This document shows positions 1 to 8,812 of a DNA stretch of 64,000 bases, one piece after another. Every line of letters starts with the position of its first letter. Positions within the stretch are counted from its first letter, which is position 1. The notes under the pieces were generated by a model. That model searched no databases. It had not been told where the DNA came from and was given only the letters and a program-made list of their open reading frames with translations. Source of the stretch: Sphingomonas swuensis (GTDB lineage: Bacteria; Pseudomonadota; Alphaproteobacteria; Sphingomonadales; Sphingomonadaceae); NCBI RefSeq assembly GCF_039538045.1, contig NZ_BAABBQ010000001.1, positions 890,001 to 954,000 on the forward strand. Direction: 5' to 3'. The translations under genes were made by a program, and so were the position numbers.

Positions 1-462
1 CCCGTCGCGGTAGCCTCGCTCGTAATGGCTTTCGCGGGTCACATCGTCATAGTGACGGCCACTGTCATGGTTGTGGCTCTTGTGACTGAGCGCGATGGCG
101 CCGATCAGCGCCGCCGCGCCAACACCGACCGCGAGGGCCGCGCCGTTGTCACCGCCGCGCTGCCCGCAATCCTGCTTCGGAGCGGACACGATCTGGACAA
201 AGGCTCCATCGTCCGTCGCAGCGCGAATGCATTCCTTTGCACTTCCATTCCACCAGTAGGACAGCTTTTGGCCATTCCTGGTTGCGCCGCTGATGAAGGT
301 GAAGCCGCGCGCCTCGAGCGAGGCTTCGCCGCTGCTGGCTCGTGCGCCGACAAGATCGCGAACCGACCCGGGCGGTTCTGCGGCGTGCACCGCGGCCGGC
401 TGGAGCAAAAGAGCAATGCCCGCGCCTATTCCAGGGAAGATCGCCTTGCGCGTCGCCATCAT
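1..462 (-). CDS. Secreted hypothetical protein, 3' end outside window
   Basis: An open frame runs from ATG at 462 (a second ATG lies at 459) to the window edge with no stop, so only the N-terminal 154 residues are visible. The first 30 residues form a classical Sec signal peptide: a short basic start, a hydrophobic stretch and an alanine-rich cleavage region VHAAE. Downstream are two cysteines, a glycine/alanine hydrophobic segment and a His/Tyr/Arg-rich tail with HYERGYRDG. GGGAG lies just upstream of the start. I do not recognise a family with a known activity. An exported, membrane-associated protein of the core chromosome is an inference. Confidence 0.75.
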   Translation of the reverse strand, partial: MMATRKAIFPGIGAGIALLLQPAAVHAAEPPGSVRDLVGARASSGEASLEARGFTFISGATRNGQKLSYWWNGSAKECIRAATDDGAFVQIVSAPKQDCGQRGGDNGAALAVGVGAAALIGAIALSHKSHNHDSGRHYDDVTRESHYERGYRDG

Positions 463-601
463 CTGTCTCCCGCCATTTGCCCGCCAGAGGCGAGTCGCGC
501 GGCGTGGATGATGCCACGTCGTTTCGGCGGCGCGTCTTGGCAAATGCGGTCAAACCATTGGCATTTGACGCCATTGCAGGCCGGCGGTCCGCCCCCGTCT
601 C

Positions 602-991
602 CTAGTCACCCATGACCAGGACATCGGGCACTCGATAGGTCTCCGAACCGACGCTGATAACTTGCCAGTCCCCGTCACGCTTGCCTCGGCTGCGAAGAGC
701 CGCGGAGCCATCGGCCTGGCTGCTGCTGTGCGTCACGAACTCTCCTTTGCCGTCGAACAGCAAGGTGCGCGTGCCGCTCGGAATGGTGACTTCGATCGCG
801 ATCTGGTCGCGAGCGCGGATCGCTCCCGCCTTGCAGGTGGGGCCCGCTCCCTTGATCCCCGTGCAAGGGATGTCGGCAGTGGCGTTGTAGTTCGTCCCGG
901 CAACCTTGCTGTCGCCCTGTCCGTCTCCGTCGCCCCCCGCAAAAACGGGCTTTCTCGGCACCGAGACGAGGATAATGATTGGCGAGCTCAA
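602..991 (-). pseudogene. 3' portion of an exported hypothetical protein, probably 5'-truncated
   Basis: The frame encodes about 129 residues with two cysteines in an otherwise mature-looking sequence (GTNYNATADIPCTG). The only starts are CTG, TTG or GTG; no ATG or clear ribosome site precedes them, and the N-terminus is hydrophobic but lacks the basic residues of a signal peptide. The frame opens immediately beside the end of the foreign operon at 1004. I infer that the original 5' end was replaced when the operon arrived or was trimmed. A complete gene with a TTG start is the alternative. Confidence 0.5.
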
Positions 992-1007
992 CAGATCGGA
1001 TGATCAT
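978..1007 (-). pseudogene. First ten codons of an SbcC-like ATPase gene, truncated
   Basis: ATG at 1007 overlaps the stop of the SbcD-like gene as ATGA, the same coupling used elsewhere in this operon. The ten codons read MIIRSVELAN, which matches the usual start of SbcC/Rad50-type ATPases (a first beta strand before an F-x-x-F stretch). After them the frame dissolves into low-complexity Arg-rich sequence that belongs, in another frame, to the flanking gene. The partner ATPase was therefore probably present and lost its body at this junction. The identification rests on ten residues plus context. Confidence 0.45.
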
Positions 1008-2131
1008 GCTTCCGCTCCCGCCGTGCTGCGCATTGCCTCGACGTAGAGCCGTTCCAGGGCCGCTGCCGCTAATGAGGCGTCCGCACCGCCCGCATCGGCG
1101 CGGGCTTGTAAGATGGCCGCGGCTCCTGCGAGAGCGCCCTGCACGTCGATACGGGCGACGTCCTCCGGGGTGGGGCGGGCCACAAGGCCCGAGCCATCAA
1201 GGTCTAGATGGCGGAGCTCATGAGCAACGCGTTGCTCGAGTTCATCGATGATCCCGACACGGTCAGCCAGGCTGGCGGCGCCCGCCAGCTTGAGGTCGAG
1301 CAGCACGTCATTGAGGCGATGCTCTGACCGCAGATCCGCAAGCTCGACGTGCAGGTGGTCCAATATTGAGAGGTCCCAGCGCCGTGACAGCCACCGATAG
1401 CGCCCAGTTTCGACGCGATCGATAACCGGAGCATTCCCCTGCCGCACCTCAACAAAGACGCACGCACCGGCTTCTTCGCGGCCGAACCGGTCTGTCTCTG
1501 GCGTACCGCTGTAGGCGGTGCGGTCTCCTATGGTCAGAAAGCCGTGCCAATCACCAAGTGCGAGATAGTCCAGTCCGGCCGTTTGGGCTCGATCAGGGGG
1601 TATGAGGTTGGTGCTCTCACCCGATGCACCAAACTCAGTGATGGAGCCATGAGCCATGCCGATGCGGATGGCCCCGGCTGGCGTTTCCATGTCGACCATG
1701 GCGGCAGTAGGATCGGAAAGCGTCTTCCGGTGCTCAAGAGGAGCAGGAAGCAGCCAGGCTCCTTCTTCGATCTCGACTGCGCATGGCTCGTCGACAATCC
1801 TGACCCGGGCGGGGGCATGGCCACGCACTCGGCTCCAGAGGCCGCCAGGACGGGCGTGGTCGTGATTGCCGGGCATCAGCCACCAGGTGAGCTTCGCACG
1901 ATCCATCCGTGATAGCGCCTGGAGAACAATGCGGTCACCCGGGTCAACGTTGTCGAAGATGTCACCGGCGGCCAGCACATGGTTCGCGCCGCGGGCTTGT
2001 GCCACTTCGGCGATGCGGTCGATGACATCGAGACGCGCCTCGGACAGAGCTCCCGACACCTCTGAGGGAAAGCGTCCAAACGGCTTCCCGAGCTGCCAGT
2101 CAGCGGTGTGGATAATCTTCAGCGCGGCCAT
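1004..2131 (-). CDS. SbcD/Mre11-like metallophosphoesterase (putative DNA exonuclease)
   Basis: The 375-residue product has the calcineurin-like phosphoesterase motifs of DNA repair nucleases: HTADWQLG near residue 8 (Gln where SbcD usually has His), GDIFD at 56-60, GNHDH at 88-92, GMAHG and later LGDWHG. In this family two metal ions cut DNA ends or hairpins, normally with an SbcC/Rad50-type ATPase. Here only ten codons of that partner remain downstream. ATG at 2131 has GGAG a few bases upstream. A gap of 165 bases separates it from the DUF6527-like gene, the largest in the run, so it may have its own promoter. The Gln substitution is seen; its effect on activity is unknown. Confidence 0.88.
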   Translation of the reverse strand: MAALKIIHTADWQLGKPFGRFPSEVSGALSEARLDVIDRIAEVAQARGANHVLAAGDIFDNVDPGDRIVLQALSRMDRAKLTWWLMPGNHDHARPGGLWSRVRGHAPARVRIVDEPCAVEIEEGAWLLPAPLEHRKTLSDPTAAMVDMETPAGAIRIGMAHGSITEFGASGESTNLIPPDRAQTAGLDYLALGDWHGFLTIGDRTAYSGTPETDRFGREEAGACVFVEVRQGNAPVIDRVETGRYRWLSRRWDLSILDHLHVELADLRSEHRLNDVLLDLKLAGAASLADRVGIIDELEQRVAHELRHLDLDGSGLVARPTPEDVARIDVQGALAGAAAILQARADAGGADASLAAAALERLYVEAMRSTAGAEA

Positions 2132-2296
2132 GGGCTACTCCGGGTCAGTAGTTGATGTTGCTTGTAATCGTAAGTGGCACCGTAGCCGAGGTTAGTTGAT
2201 CGGTATCCGTCCCTTAGATGCGGCCGAGGCGCAGATCCCCGGCCACGTCGCAGCCCGGCGACTGCCTTTGGAATCCTTTATGTTAGTTCAACAAGA

Positions 2297-2821
2297 TTAA
2301 TCGGCTCGGACGAAGAACCAAGTTTGGCTCTCCTTCCAGCTGCGGGCGAGACCGTAGCCTACCAGACGATTGGCTGCGCGATTGACGTCATAAACAAGCT
2401 CATCGATCGCGTACGCGATCGCCTCGGCGGTCAGGGGTTTGGAGACGTCCATCGCCGAGAGGACAGCCTCCTCGATCGAGGGATCGTATCGCGGTTCCCG
2501 GTTCCCTAACGTGAAACGGTCGCACCAGATGAGGAAACCGCGCCACACGATGAAGTGGCTCCTGCACCCTCCGTCACGCCAGACGGACGGATACAGGGTC
2601 AGGCCCTCGCCACGGGTGTCCATGCGCCAAGCCTTGTTGGCACGGGGGTCGATGTTGACGACGAGGGTCTCGCCGCAGCCGTCGGGGCAGGCCATGACCA
2701 TCGAACGCGTGCGCCCGCGGACCACCAGCGCGGCATCGCCGGGCTTGGCGAGCTTGGCCTCCGCTTCGTCACGATACTCGGCCTCACCGACGAGGTGGAG
2801 CATCCTTGCCGGCGCCGTCAT
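2297..2821 (-). CDS. DUF6527-like metal-binding protein of the ubiquitin-like operon
   Basis: I place the start at ATG 2821, overlapping the stop of the JAB-E1 gene as ATGA and preceded by AAGGGGGAAAAGGA, giving 174 residues; a longer frame begins upstream without support. The features fit DUF6527, a family known from bacterial ubiquitin-like operons: CPDGCGE near residue 48, then a tryptophan-bounded segment, then GGCRSHFIVWRG. Cysteines and histidine suggest one zinc site. The last 60 residues look like a small helical, possibly winged-helix extension. Its role in conjugation is not established; substrate recognition or a ligase-like function is conjecture. Confidence 0.8.
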   Translation of the reverse strand: MTAPARMLHLVGEAEYRDEAEAKLAKPGDAALVVRGRTRSMVMACPDGCGETLVVNIDPRANKAWRMDTRGEGLTLYPSVWRDGGCRSHFIVWRGFLIWCDRFTLGNREPRYDPSIEEAVLSAMDVSKPLTAEAIAYAIDELVYDVNRAANRLVGYGLARSWKESQTWFFVRAD

Positions 2822-4164
2822 TCCTTTTCCCCCTTTGCAGATGCCCTGCGGACGGGAAGCGGCCAGATCGATCCCTTGGCGCGCGCGCCGGCGGTCGAGC
2901 AGACGATGCACCCCGGATGGCTGGCGACGGCCATCTCGCTCACCTGGCCGCGCAGACCGTCATAGGCGAGGTGGCGCGGACGCGTCGGCACGGGCGTGAC
3001 GGCCCCCAGCAGCATGGTGAGCGCCAGCGAGGTGACGGTCGAGTTGACGGAGATGACGGCGGGCTGGGGTTCGTGGACGCCCTGCACGTACGGATCTGCC
3101 GCCCGCTGCTCCGGCGTCTGGAGCTCGCGAAGAATGGCCTTGCCGTCCAGCGCGCCGGTGCAGGTGAGGCAGGGCAGTCCCGGCGCGATCATCTGGATGC
3201 GTCCGGTGACGTGCGTGATGACGCAGTCGGAGGCCGTGATGCTGACCCCCATGTCGATTACCGGCACGAGATACTGGTGCGCGGCTTGGTTCACGACCGC
3301 CCGACTCGCGTGCGAATCGGTGCATAGGAAAACGAAGTTGAAGGTGGGCAGGAGATCGGCGACATGGGCGTCGACGATGTCCGCCTGGAGCTCCGTGACG
3401 TGCGCCTCAGGGTTGACGGCCCGGATCATCCTGGCCGCGACTTCGACCTTGGGCGTTCCGACATCGCCGGGCACCGAACCCACCAGCCGGTTGAGGTTGG
3501 TGGTCTCGACCTCGTCTGGGTCGATGACGGTGACGTCCATCGCGCCTAGATGGGCGAGCTGCTGGCAGGCGAGCGAACCCGTACCTCCGGCGCCGATGAC
3601 GCCGTAGCGGAGGCTCTTCAGCAGACGCTGGCCGGGTTCGCCGAATGCGCGAACCTGCCGGTCCTCGCGCTGCAGATCCGCGCAGTCTGGTCCGGGGGAA
3701 TGCAGGGCGAGGTTCCGTCCGACCTCCCACACCTTGATCTCGTCGTTCGATCCGAGGCGGCGGGCGCGGCAGCCGTTGGCGCCGATGACGAGCGCGGCGT
3801 GGGGAACGGGTGCGCCGCGCCGCGCGAGGTAGGGGGCGATCTGGGCCTCGCCGTCGTCGTCGGTCGCTGAGAATATGGGATGCGTCGAGTAGCCGGGGTG
3901 GGTGTGGATGAGTATCACCGCCATACCGGTGACCCGGCTACGATTGGCGACTTCGAGCAGATACTCGGCCTTCAGCACCGCGGAGATGCGGTCGCGGCAA
4001 TCGTAGGCGCCGTCCGGCACGGGCGAGGCGTCGGCGACGATCCACGCGTCTGCACCGGGGACGTAGTGGGCATAGGCGATGGCGCAGCTTTCGACGGCGT
4101 GGGCGTCGAGAAGCGTTGCGGCGAGCTGGCCGTAGATCGGCGACGGGAACCGGATGCCGCTCAT
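2818..4164 (-). CDS. JAB peptidase-E1 (ThiF-type) fusion of a ubiquitin-like conjugation system
   Basis: This 448-residue protein joins two ubiquitin-pathway enzymes. Residues 1-150 are a JAB/JAMM metallopeptidase with Glu25, HTHP at 87-90 and S-x-x-D at 99-102, expected to trim or remove the ubiquitin-like tag. Residues 185-440 are a ThiF/E1 adenylating domain: GAGGTGS at 191-197, an NLNR arginine-finger segment near 223, and two CxxC pairs (PCLTC at 331 and GCIVC near 425) that should hold zinc. E1 would adenylate the C-terminal Gly of the modifier encoded upstream. ATG 4164 overlaps the stop of the E2-like gene. JAB-E1 fusions are a described arrangement in bacterial operons of this class. 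The catalytic cysteine cannot be assigned from the sequence alone. Confidence 0.9.
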   Translation of the reverse strand: MSGIRFPSPIYGQLAATLLDAHAVESCAIAYAHYVPGADAWIVADASPVPDGAYDCRDRISAVLKAEYLLEVANRSRVTGMAVILIHTHPGYSTHPIFSATDDDGEAQIAPYLARRGAPVPHAALVIGANGCRARRLGSNDEIKVWEVGRNLALHSPGPDCADLQREDRQVRAFGEPGQRLLKSLRYGVIGAGGTGSLACQQLAHLGAMDVTVIDPDEVETTNLNRLVGSVPGDVGTPKVEVAARMIRAVNPEAHVTELQADIVDAHVADLLPTFNFVFLCTDSHASRAVVNQAAHQYLVPVIDMGVSITASDCVITHVTGRIQMIAPGLPCLTCTGALDGKAILRELQTPEQRAADPYVQGVHEPQPAVISVNSTVTSLALTMLLGAVTPVPTRPRHLAYDGLRGQVSEMAVASHPGCIVCSTAGARAKGSIWPLPVRRASAKGEKE

Positions 4165-4543
4165 CGTACTTCCTTCATGCGGTTGATCACCACGTTCATC
4201 CACGTGGTGAGGGTGTCACGGTTGGGGTTCCAGGGCGCGGTCAGGTGCCAGGAGAACCAGAGCAACGGCTCGGTTACGCCGGGGATCGGGTTCATCCCGG
4301 TGTTCTGGGGCTGGCCTCCGCCCTGCAGGGTGAGGTCGGCATCGGTCCAGAAGCAGTCGAGAAGCGCGTAGGGATACCCCGACGGAATGATGAAGCGGAT
4401 GGCGGTCGAGGGTTTCGACCACCCCTCCGGCATTCGGACGTTCGGCTGGTGACGAGCATCACGTCGCTCGTCACCAGCCGGACGTCCGCTCCGCCGAACC
4501 GCTCCCGCAGCTGTTCCAGCTGCATGGTGACGGGCCCCAACAT
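4161..4543 (-). pseudogene. E2-like (Prok-E2_E family) gene with a frameshift
   Basis: ATG 4543 overlaps the stop of the ubiquitin-like gene as ATGA. The first frame reads MLGPVTMQLEQLRERFGG and continues to about 4446; the rest (PNVRMPEGWSKPST through GYPYALLDCFW to the stop at 4161) lies in the minus-one frame. Together they match family-E prokaryotic E2 proteins in length (about 127 residues) and in the PGYP...FW and W-x-H segments. One missing C at the foot of a perfect 15-bp palindrome would explain the shift, restoring TSPNVRM. As read, the protein would be truncated and the conjugation chain broken. An assembly error at the hairpin is a serious alternative. Confidence 0.75.
4443..4480. 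repeat. Perfect 15-bp inverted repeat inside the E2-like gene
   Basis: Arms 4443-4457 and 4466-4480 are exact reverse complements (CGGCTGGTGACGAGC) around an 8-base loop. The palindrome encodes an internal protein duplication (RLVTSD, then MLVTS) and its proximal foot is where the reading frame breaks. Such a hairpin can provoke replication slippage, sequencing error or recoding; no classical slippery heptamer precedes it. Confidence 0.85.
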
Positions 4544-5286
4544 CAGCCGAAGTTCGCCTTGGGCACCGACGAGAAGCGGCGCACGCCGTGCTTCGGATCG
4601 AGGCTGATGCTCTCGTCGTCGCCGATCGTGCGGTCGGGTTCGTCACCATGCCCTTCCAGCGCGAGGTCGTGGGTCTCGTCCCAGCCGGGCACCATCGCCT
4701 TGATTTGCGCGCCGGTGAGCTTCTTCTTCTCGGTTTCATAGCGCTGGCCGTTGACGAAGAAAAAGTACGAGGTCTTGGCCTTGGCCGTGATGAACCTCTC
4801 CACGCCCTCTGCGGTGAGATCGACCTGGGTGCCCACCTCGATCAGCTTGTCGGTGCCGCCGCGCGCTTCGAGGAAGACCGCCTTGTCGTCGTCGATCCCG
4901 GCGAGGGAGCGCAGGACGGACTCGGGGATGCTCGGCTGGCCCCAGACGATGCGGCTGTCGTCGAGCTTGAGGCGGTAGAGCGGGTCCGTGCTGAACGCGA
5001 TGAACTGGTGGGCGAGGCGATCGCGCAAAACGACTGGTTCATCGGCGCGGACGTCTTCGAAGTCGCTTTCCTGGGAGATGACGAACAGCGAGTGCCCATC
5101 GATGTCATTGATCCCTGCGGCTTTCAGGATCTGGCGGCCGAGGGGGACGGGGTCGTCGAGGATGATAGGGCTGTAGTCGACCCCGTCGAGGGCGAAGGAG
5201 ACGCGGTAGCGGCCGGGGCGCAGCGGGCGATCCTGCTGCACGGCGAGTTCGACATCGTCGATGTCGTGGCTCTCGATGATGGACAT
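4543..5286 (-). CDS. Multi-ubiquitin-like protein (three beta-grasp domains)
   Basis: The 247-residue product shows three consecutive beta-grasp units, roughly 24-100, 102-170 and 171-247. The third has the family signature SYFFFVNGQRYETEKK, then TGAQIKAM, and ends VPKANFG, matching the conserved Phe-Gly tail of bacterial multi-ubiquitin proteins. The terminal glycine is the residue an E1 would adenylate and transfer to targets. The first two units are more divergent. The gene lies 87 bases after the helicase gene and overlaps the E2-like gene, so it is translated as part of the operon. Whether it forms single tags or chains cannot be told. Confidence 0.88.
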   Translation of the reverse strand: MSIIESHDIDDVELAVQQDRPLRPGRYRVSFALDGVDYSPIILDDPVPLGRQILKAAGINDIDGHSLFVISQESDFEDVRADEPVVLRDRLAHQFIAFSTDPLYRLKLDDSRIVWGQPSIPESVLRSLAGIDDDKAVFLEARGGTDKLIEVGTQVDLTAEGVERFITAKAKTSYFFFVNGQRYETEKKKLTGAQIKAMVPGWDETHDLALEGHGDEPDRTIGDDESISLDPKHGVRRFSSVPKANFG

Positions 5287-5373
5287 AGTGTATTGTGTTC
5301 CCGTGGACCGAGGCGTGATTGCGTCGGTCTCACAGGGGCAATCCCCGCAGCGCGGCCTAACCGGTAATTCCGG

Positions 5374-8300
5374 TCAGGAATTTATTTGCAGGCTGCCGTC
5401 CACGATCGGGCCGCAGGTGAAGAAGGCCGGGCAGAAGGGGCATGTGCGTTCGGAGCGGTCGGCCTCGAACCGGCCTTCGCCGATGGCGGTGAAGGCCTTA
5501 GAGAGCTTTTCCGTCTGCTTAACCAATCCCTTGTGATCGAACGTGACCCGCGTGGTGGGATCGTCGTCACCGAGATGGATGATCTCGGCGGTGCAGCCCG
5601 GAAGGGATGCGGCGGCTGCGATCTGGAAGGCGGCGTCCGCCACATCCTCCCCCGTCTTCGAGGACCGATGCCCGGTTCTCACCATCCTGGCGATGCGCTG
5701 ACCGGAGGAGTTGGTTTTGAGATCGTCGGGGATCGCGATGAGGGCGTCGTCCCCAATGCGCGTCTCCAGTGTCATGGGGTCCGCCAGGGTGCCTCCGGCG
5801 CGCAGGTCGACGAAACGCTGGACGAGCAAGCCCGCGATCTCGCGGTGGATGGCGTATTCGTCGCCAGCGAGCGGCCCTTCCGACCAGAGCTGATCTAGCA
5901 GGGTGACGGCTTCGGATGCGGATCCGGCGGTGGGCTGCCGTCCGGCCATGTCTTCGATCACGGAGCGCACAATGTCGTGCATGCTGGTGATGGTTGTGGA
6001 TGTCCGCTTTCCGCCCACGCCCAGAACATGGGTGTAGAGGTAGCGCCGGCGACAGCGTGAATAGAGGTGGAGCTGGGAGGTAGTGATCCGGATCGGCGGG
6101 CCGATGCGGACGGGCAGCGGCTTGTCTTCGGGATCGGCGGTTCGGTCGGTGCGGGGCGTTGCGGCCCGCGTGGCGCTCACCCCGAGACGTGCGATGAAGG
6201 GCGACGGGTCGCGTCTGCGGGGCGACCCCGTCCCGGACGACGCGGTGCGTGTCGCCGAATAGAGGAGCAGCCTGTCCCTCGCCCGTGAGGCGGCGACGTA
6301 GAACAGGCATTCCTGCTCTAGGTCGTGGTCGATCGCGGCGAGCGTCATGGTGCTGCTCTCGTTCCCTTCGCCCCCGGTGATCATGCCGTCTGGAACGGGA
6401 CAGGTGGGTCGGCGGGTGGCGGAGGATGTGGGCAGGCTGTTCTTGTTGAGCCCCATGACGTGCACCACCGGGAACTCGAGTCCCTTGCTGCCGTGGATGG
6501 TCATCAGGCGGACGGCGTCGATGCCCTGCGCCGCCTGGGGCAACTGCCTAAGATCGCGCTCGTCGGCGAGCTGCACGAGAAGGCGGATGCCATCGAGCAT
6601 GCGCTGGACCGGCAGGCCGGGACCTGCGCGTTCCGCGCGGAGGAAGCCCATAAACTGCCAGATCGCCACCCCCATTGCTCGGCTGGCGACATCGTCCGCG
6701 GTGGCGATCGAGGCGGCAGTGCGCGTACGGTCGAGCAGAATACGCGCCAGGACAGGCCACGGACGCGACGAGATCCCGAAGCCATCGAGCATGGCGATTA
6801 TGTCCCGCAACGATGTGACATCCGTGGGCGATCGCTCGGGCCGCGCCCACGTCGACTGGGTCCAGGCGAGCGGTTCCGCATCGGTCTTGCCCAGGTGCTG
6901 GACTACAGCGGTGGCGCCGGAGAAGGTCATTCCGGTCGCCAGCCCGGGGAGCGTCGGCTTGCGGACCAGCCCCATCGCGCGGCGGTCGACCAGCAGCGAA
7001 AGCAGGGAGAGCAGGTCCTTTATCTCGGGCCGCTCGAACAGGTTGCCCAGGTAGAGCACCGGGATGCCGCGCCGTTCCAGCTCGCGTCCGATGCGGGTCA
7101 GCCGGTCGTTGCCCGAGCAGAGTACGGCATGGTCCCGGAACACGGTGTCCGCCGACCGGCGCTCGATCTCGTCCGCCAGCGCATCCGCCTCGTCGTCATT
7201 GTCGCCGAACGTCACGTGCTCTGGGCTGTGTCCGCTTGCGGGACGGTCGGCGCCGAGCGACGCGTCGTTCGATCCGGCGCGCATGCCCTTCCCGAACGCC
7301 GAGAAGGCATCGACGATTTCCGGCGTCGACCGGTAGTTGAGCCGGAGCCTGCCGCCGGTTGCGCCCGGGAAGTCGTCGGTCGCGAACCGCGACATGTTGT
7401 ATGACGACGCACCGCGGAACCTGTAGATCGCCTGCCGGGCGTCACCGACGGCCCAGAGGTTCCTGCCCCCGTCGGTCAGTCGCTGAAGGAGCCTGACGCT
7501 GCTGCGGTTCACGTCCTGGTATTCGTCGACGAGGACATGGGCGTACTTGCCGCGCAGCACCGCCACGGCCTCGGGATCGGTGTCGAGCAGCTTGACGGGA
7601 AACGACACAAGGTCGCCGAAGTCGACCGCGCCGGCCGCCTGCTTCAGCTCCTCGTACCGGCGGTACACTAGGCCGACCTCGATGCACCGCTGCGCCGCCA
7701 TGTGCGCGTCGGGATCCACGGCGTGGTCGAGCATAGCCTGGGCGAGTTCGGTGAAGCGCTCGTGCTCGGCGACCTCGTCCTTGGCCCGCGAAATTGCGCC
7801 GAGCATCTCCCTCAGGGGCTTGGCCGGATTCATGATCTCGCGATGGTGCGTCAGGGAGAGCGCCAGGTATTCCTTCTCCATGATCGCGATCGCCTCGCTG
7901 CGGTCCATCATGCGGGGTTCGGCGGCGAAGCCCAGCTGCTTGTGGTAGCGGCGGACGATGTCGAGGCCGAAGGCGTGGAAGGTGCCTATCCACATCGCCG
8001 ACGCCGCGTCGGGGTTTATGGAGGCGATCCGCTCGGAAAGCTCGCCCGCGGCCTTGTTCGAGAAGGTGAGCACTAGGATGCCCGTGGGATCGACGCCTTC
8101 CTCGACGAGCCCGGCGACACGGCCGACCAGTGTCTGGGTCTTACCGGTGCCGGGGCCCGCTTCGAGGAGATAGGGCGCGCCGCGATGCCGCGCTGCATCG
8201 GCCTGCTCTGAATTCAGGGGCTTCGGAGGCTTCTTGGCCGGGTCCGCAGCGGGAGGCTGGATCTCGGGCAGCAGCAGGGCGTCGAGCAGCTGCATAGCGA

Positions 8301-8808
8301 CGACGTCGAACGGCGCGCCCAGCTTGTCGGCGATCTCCGTCGCGGTCATCCCGTCGAGGTGGAGGGACCTCGCGCGAGCGCGCGGGAGGATCAGCTCGCG
8401 TCCGAAGAGGTCCATCTGGATCTCGCGTCGCTGCCGGCGGCTATAGTCGACGACACGATCCTCGCCGACGGGCGCGGCCTCGGACGACCGCGTCGGATCC
8501 ACGACCTTGGCAACGTGCTCAATGCGGTCATCGCCTAACGTTGCGTGACCGAGTTCGTGTCCGATGAGGAACGCCTTGTCGAAGTCCGAGCCTGCGTCCT
8601 CGTAGCGGATCGCCCGTCCTTTCGGATCGAACTGCGCCCGCCCGCGAGCCAGGATCTCGCTGCCCGGCTCGACGGCCTCGTTGTCGAGGCAGCGCATCGA
8701 GGCGACCGCATTGACGATTGCTATCGGCGACCATGGGTCGGCACCCTCGGACACCGCTCGGGCATGGAGCGCGGCGGCCTGCTGACGTGCGAGTTCGACC
8801 GCGTCCAC
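5374..8808 (-). CDS. ImmA/IrrE metallopeptidase-UvrD helicase-Cas4/AddB-type nuclease fusion
   Basis: The 1144-residue protein combines three modules. Residues 1-185 are ImmA/IrrE-like with HELGH at 84-88 and a downstream DLFGRELILPR segment; such domains cleave repressors or other regulators. Residues 195-900 are superfamily 1 UvrD: Walker A GPGTGKT at 218-224, then DEYQD, VGDARQAIYRFRG, LNYRST, TIHGSKGLEFP and YVAASRARDRL. The C-terminus holds a PD-(D/E)XK fold with an isolated Cys (YSRCRRRY) and C1123, C1126, C1132 (CPFCPAFFTC), the spacing of Cas4/AddB iron-sulfur nucleases. The start is GTG. It would unwind and degrade DNA; the protease module suggests control or activation by proteolysis. 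All motifs look intact. Confidence 0.9.
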   Translation of the reverse strand: MDAVELARQQAAALHARAVSEGADPWSPIAIVNAVASMRCLDNEAVEPGSEILARGRAQFDPKGRAIRYEDAGSDFDKAFLIGHELGHATLGDDRIEHVAKVVDPTRSSEAAPVGEDRVVDYSRRQRREIQMDLFGRELILPRARARSLHLDGMTATEIADKLGAPFDVVAMQLLDALLLPEIQPPAADPAKKPPKPLNSEQADAARHRGAPYLLEAGPGTGKTQTLVGRVAGLVEEGVDPTGILVLTFSNKAAGELSERIASINPDAASAMWIGTFHAFGLDIVRRYHKQLGFAAEPRMMDRSEAIAIMEKEYLALSLTHHREIMNPAKPLREMLGAISRAKDEVAEHERFTELAQAMLDHAVDPDAHMAAQRCIEVGLVYRRYEELKQAAGAVDFGDLVSFPVKLLDTDPEAVAVLRGKYAHVLVDEYQDVNRSSVRLLQRLTDGGRNLWAVGDARQAIYRFRGASSYNMSRFATDDFPGATGGRLRLNYRSTPEIVDAFSAFGKGMRAGSNDASLGADRPASGHSPEHVTFGDNDDEADALADEIERRSADTVFRDHAVLCSGNDRLTRIGRELERRGIPVLYLGNLFERPEIKDLLSLLSLLVDRRAMGLVRKPTLPGLATGMTFSGATAVVQHLGKTDAEPLAWTQSTWARPERSPTDVTSLRDIIAMLDGFGISSRPWPVLARILLDRTRTAASIATADDVASRAMGVAIWQFMGFLRAERAGPGLPVQRMLDGIRLLVQLADERDLRQLPQAAQGIDAVRLMTIHGSKGLEFPVVHVMGLNKNSLPTSSATRRPTCPVPDGMITGGEGNESSTMTLAAIDHDLEQECLFYVAASRARDRLLLYSATRTASSGTGSPRRRDPSPFIARLGVSATRAATPRTDRTADPEDKPLPVRIGPPIRITTSQLHLYSRCRRRYLYTHVLGVGGKRTSTTITSMHDIVRSVIEDMAGRQPTAGSASEAVTLLDQLWSEGPLAGDEYAIHREIAGLLVQRFVDLRAGGTLADPMTLETRIGDDALIAIPDDLKTNSSGQRIARMVRTGHRSSKTGEDVADAAFQIAAAASLPGCTAEIIHLGDDDPTTRVTFDHKGLVKQTEKLSKAFTAIGEGRFEADRSERTCPFCPAFFTCGPIVDGSLQINS

Positions 8809-8812
8809 CGAT

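Noticed and set aside
4443..4480. Programmed minus-one frameshifting in the E2-like gene
   Set aside because: No slippery heptamer stands at the right distance before the hairpin, and the shift point lies at the distal foot of the stem, not upstream of it. A lost base is simpler.
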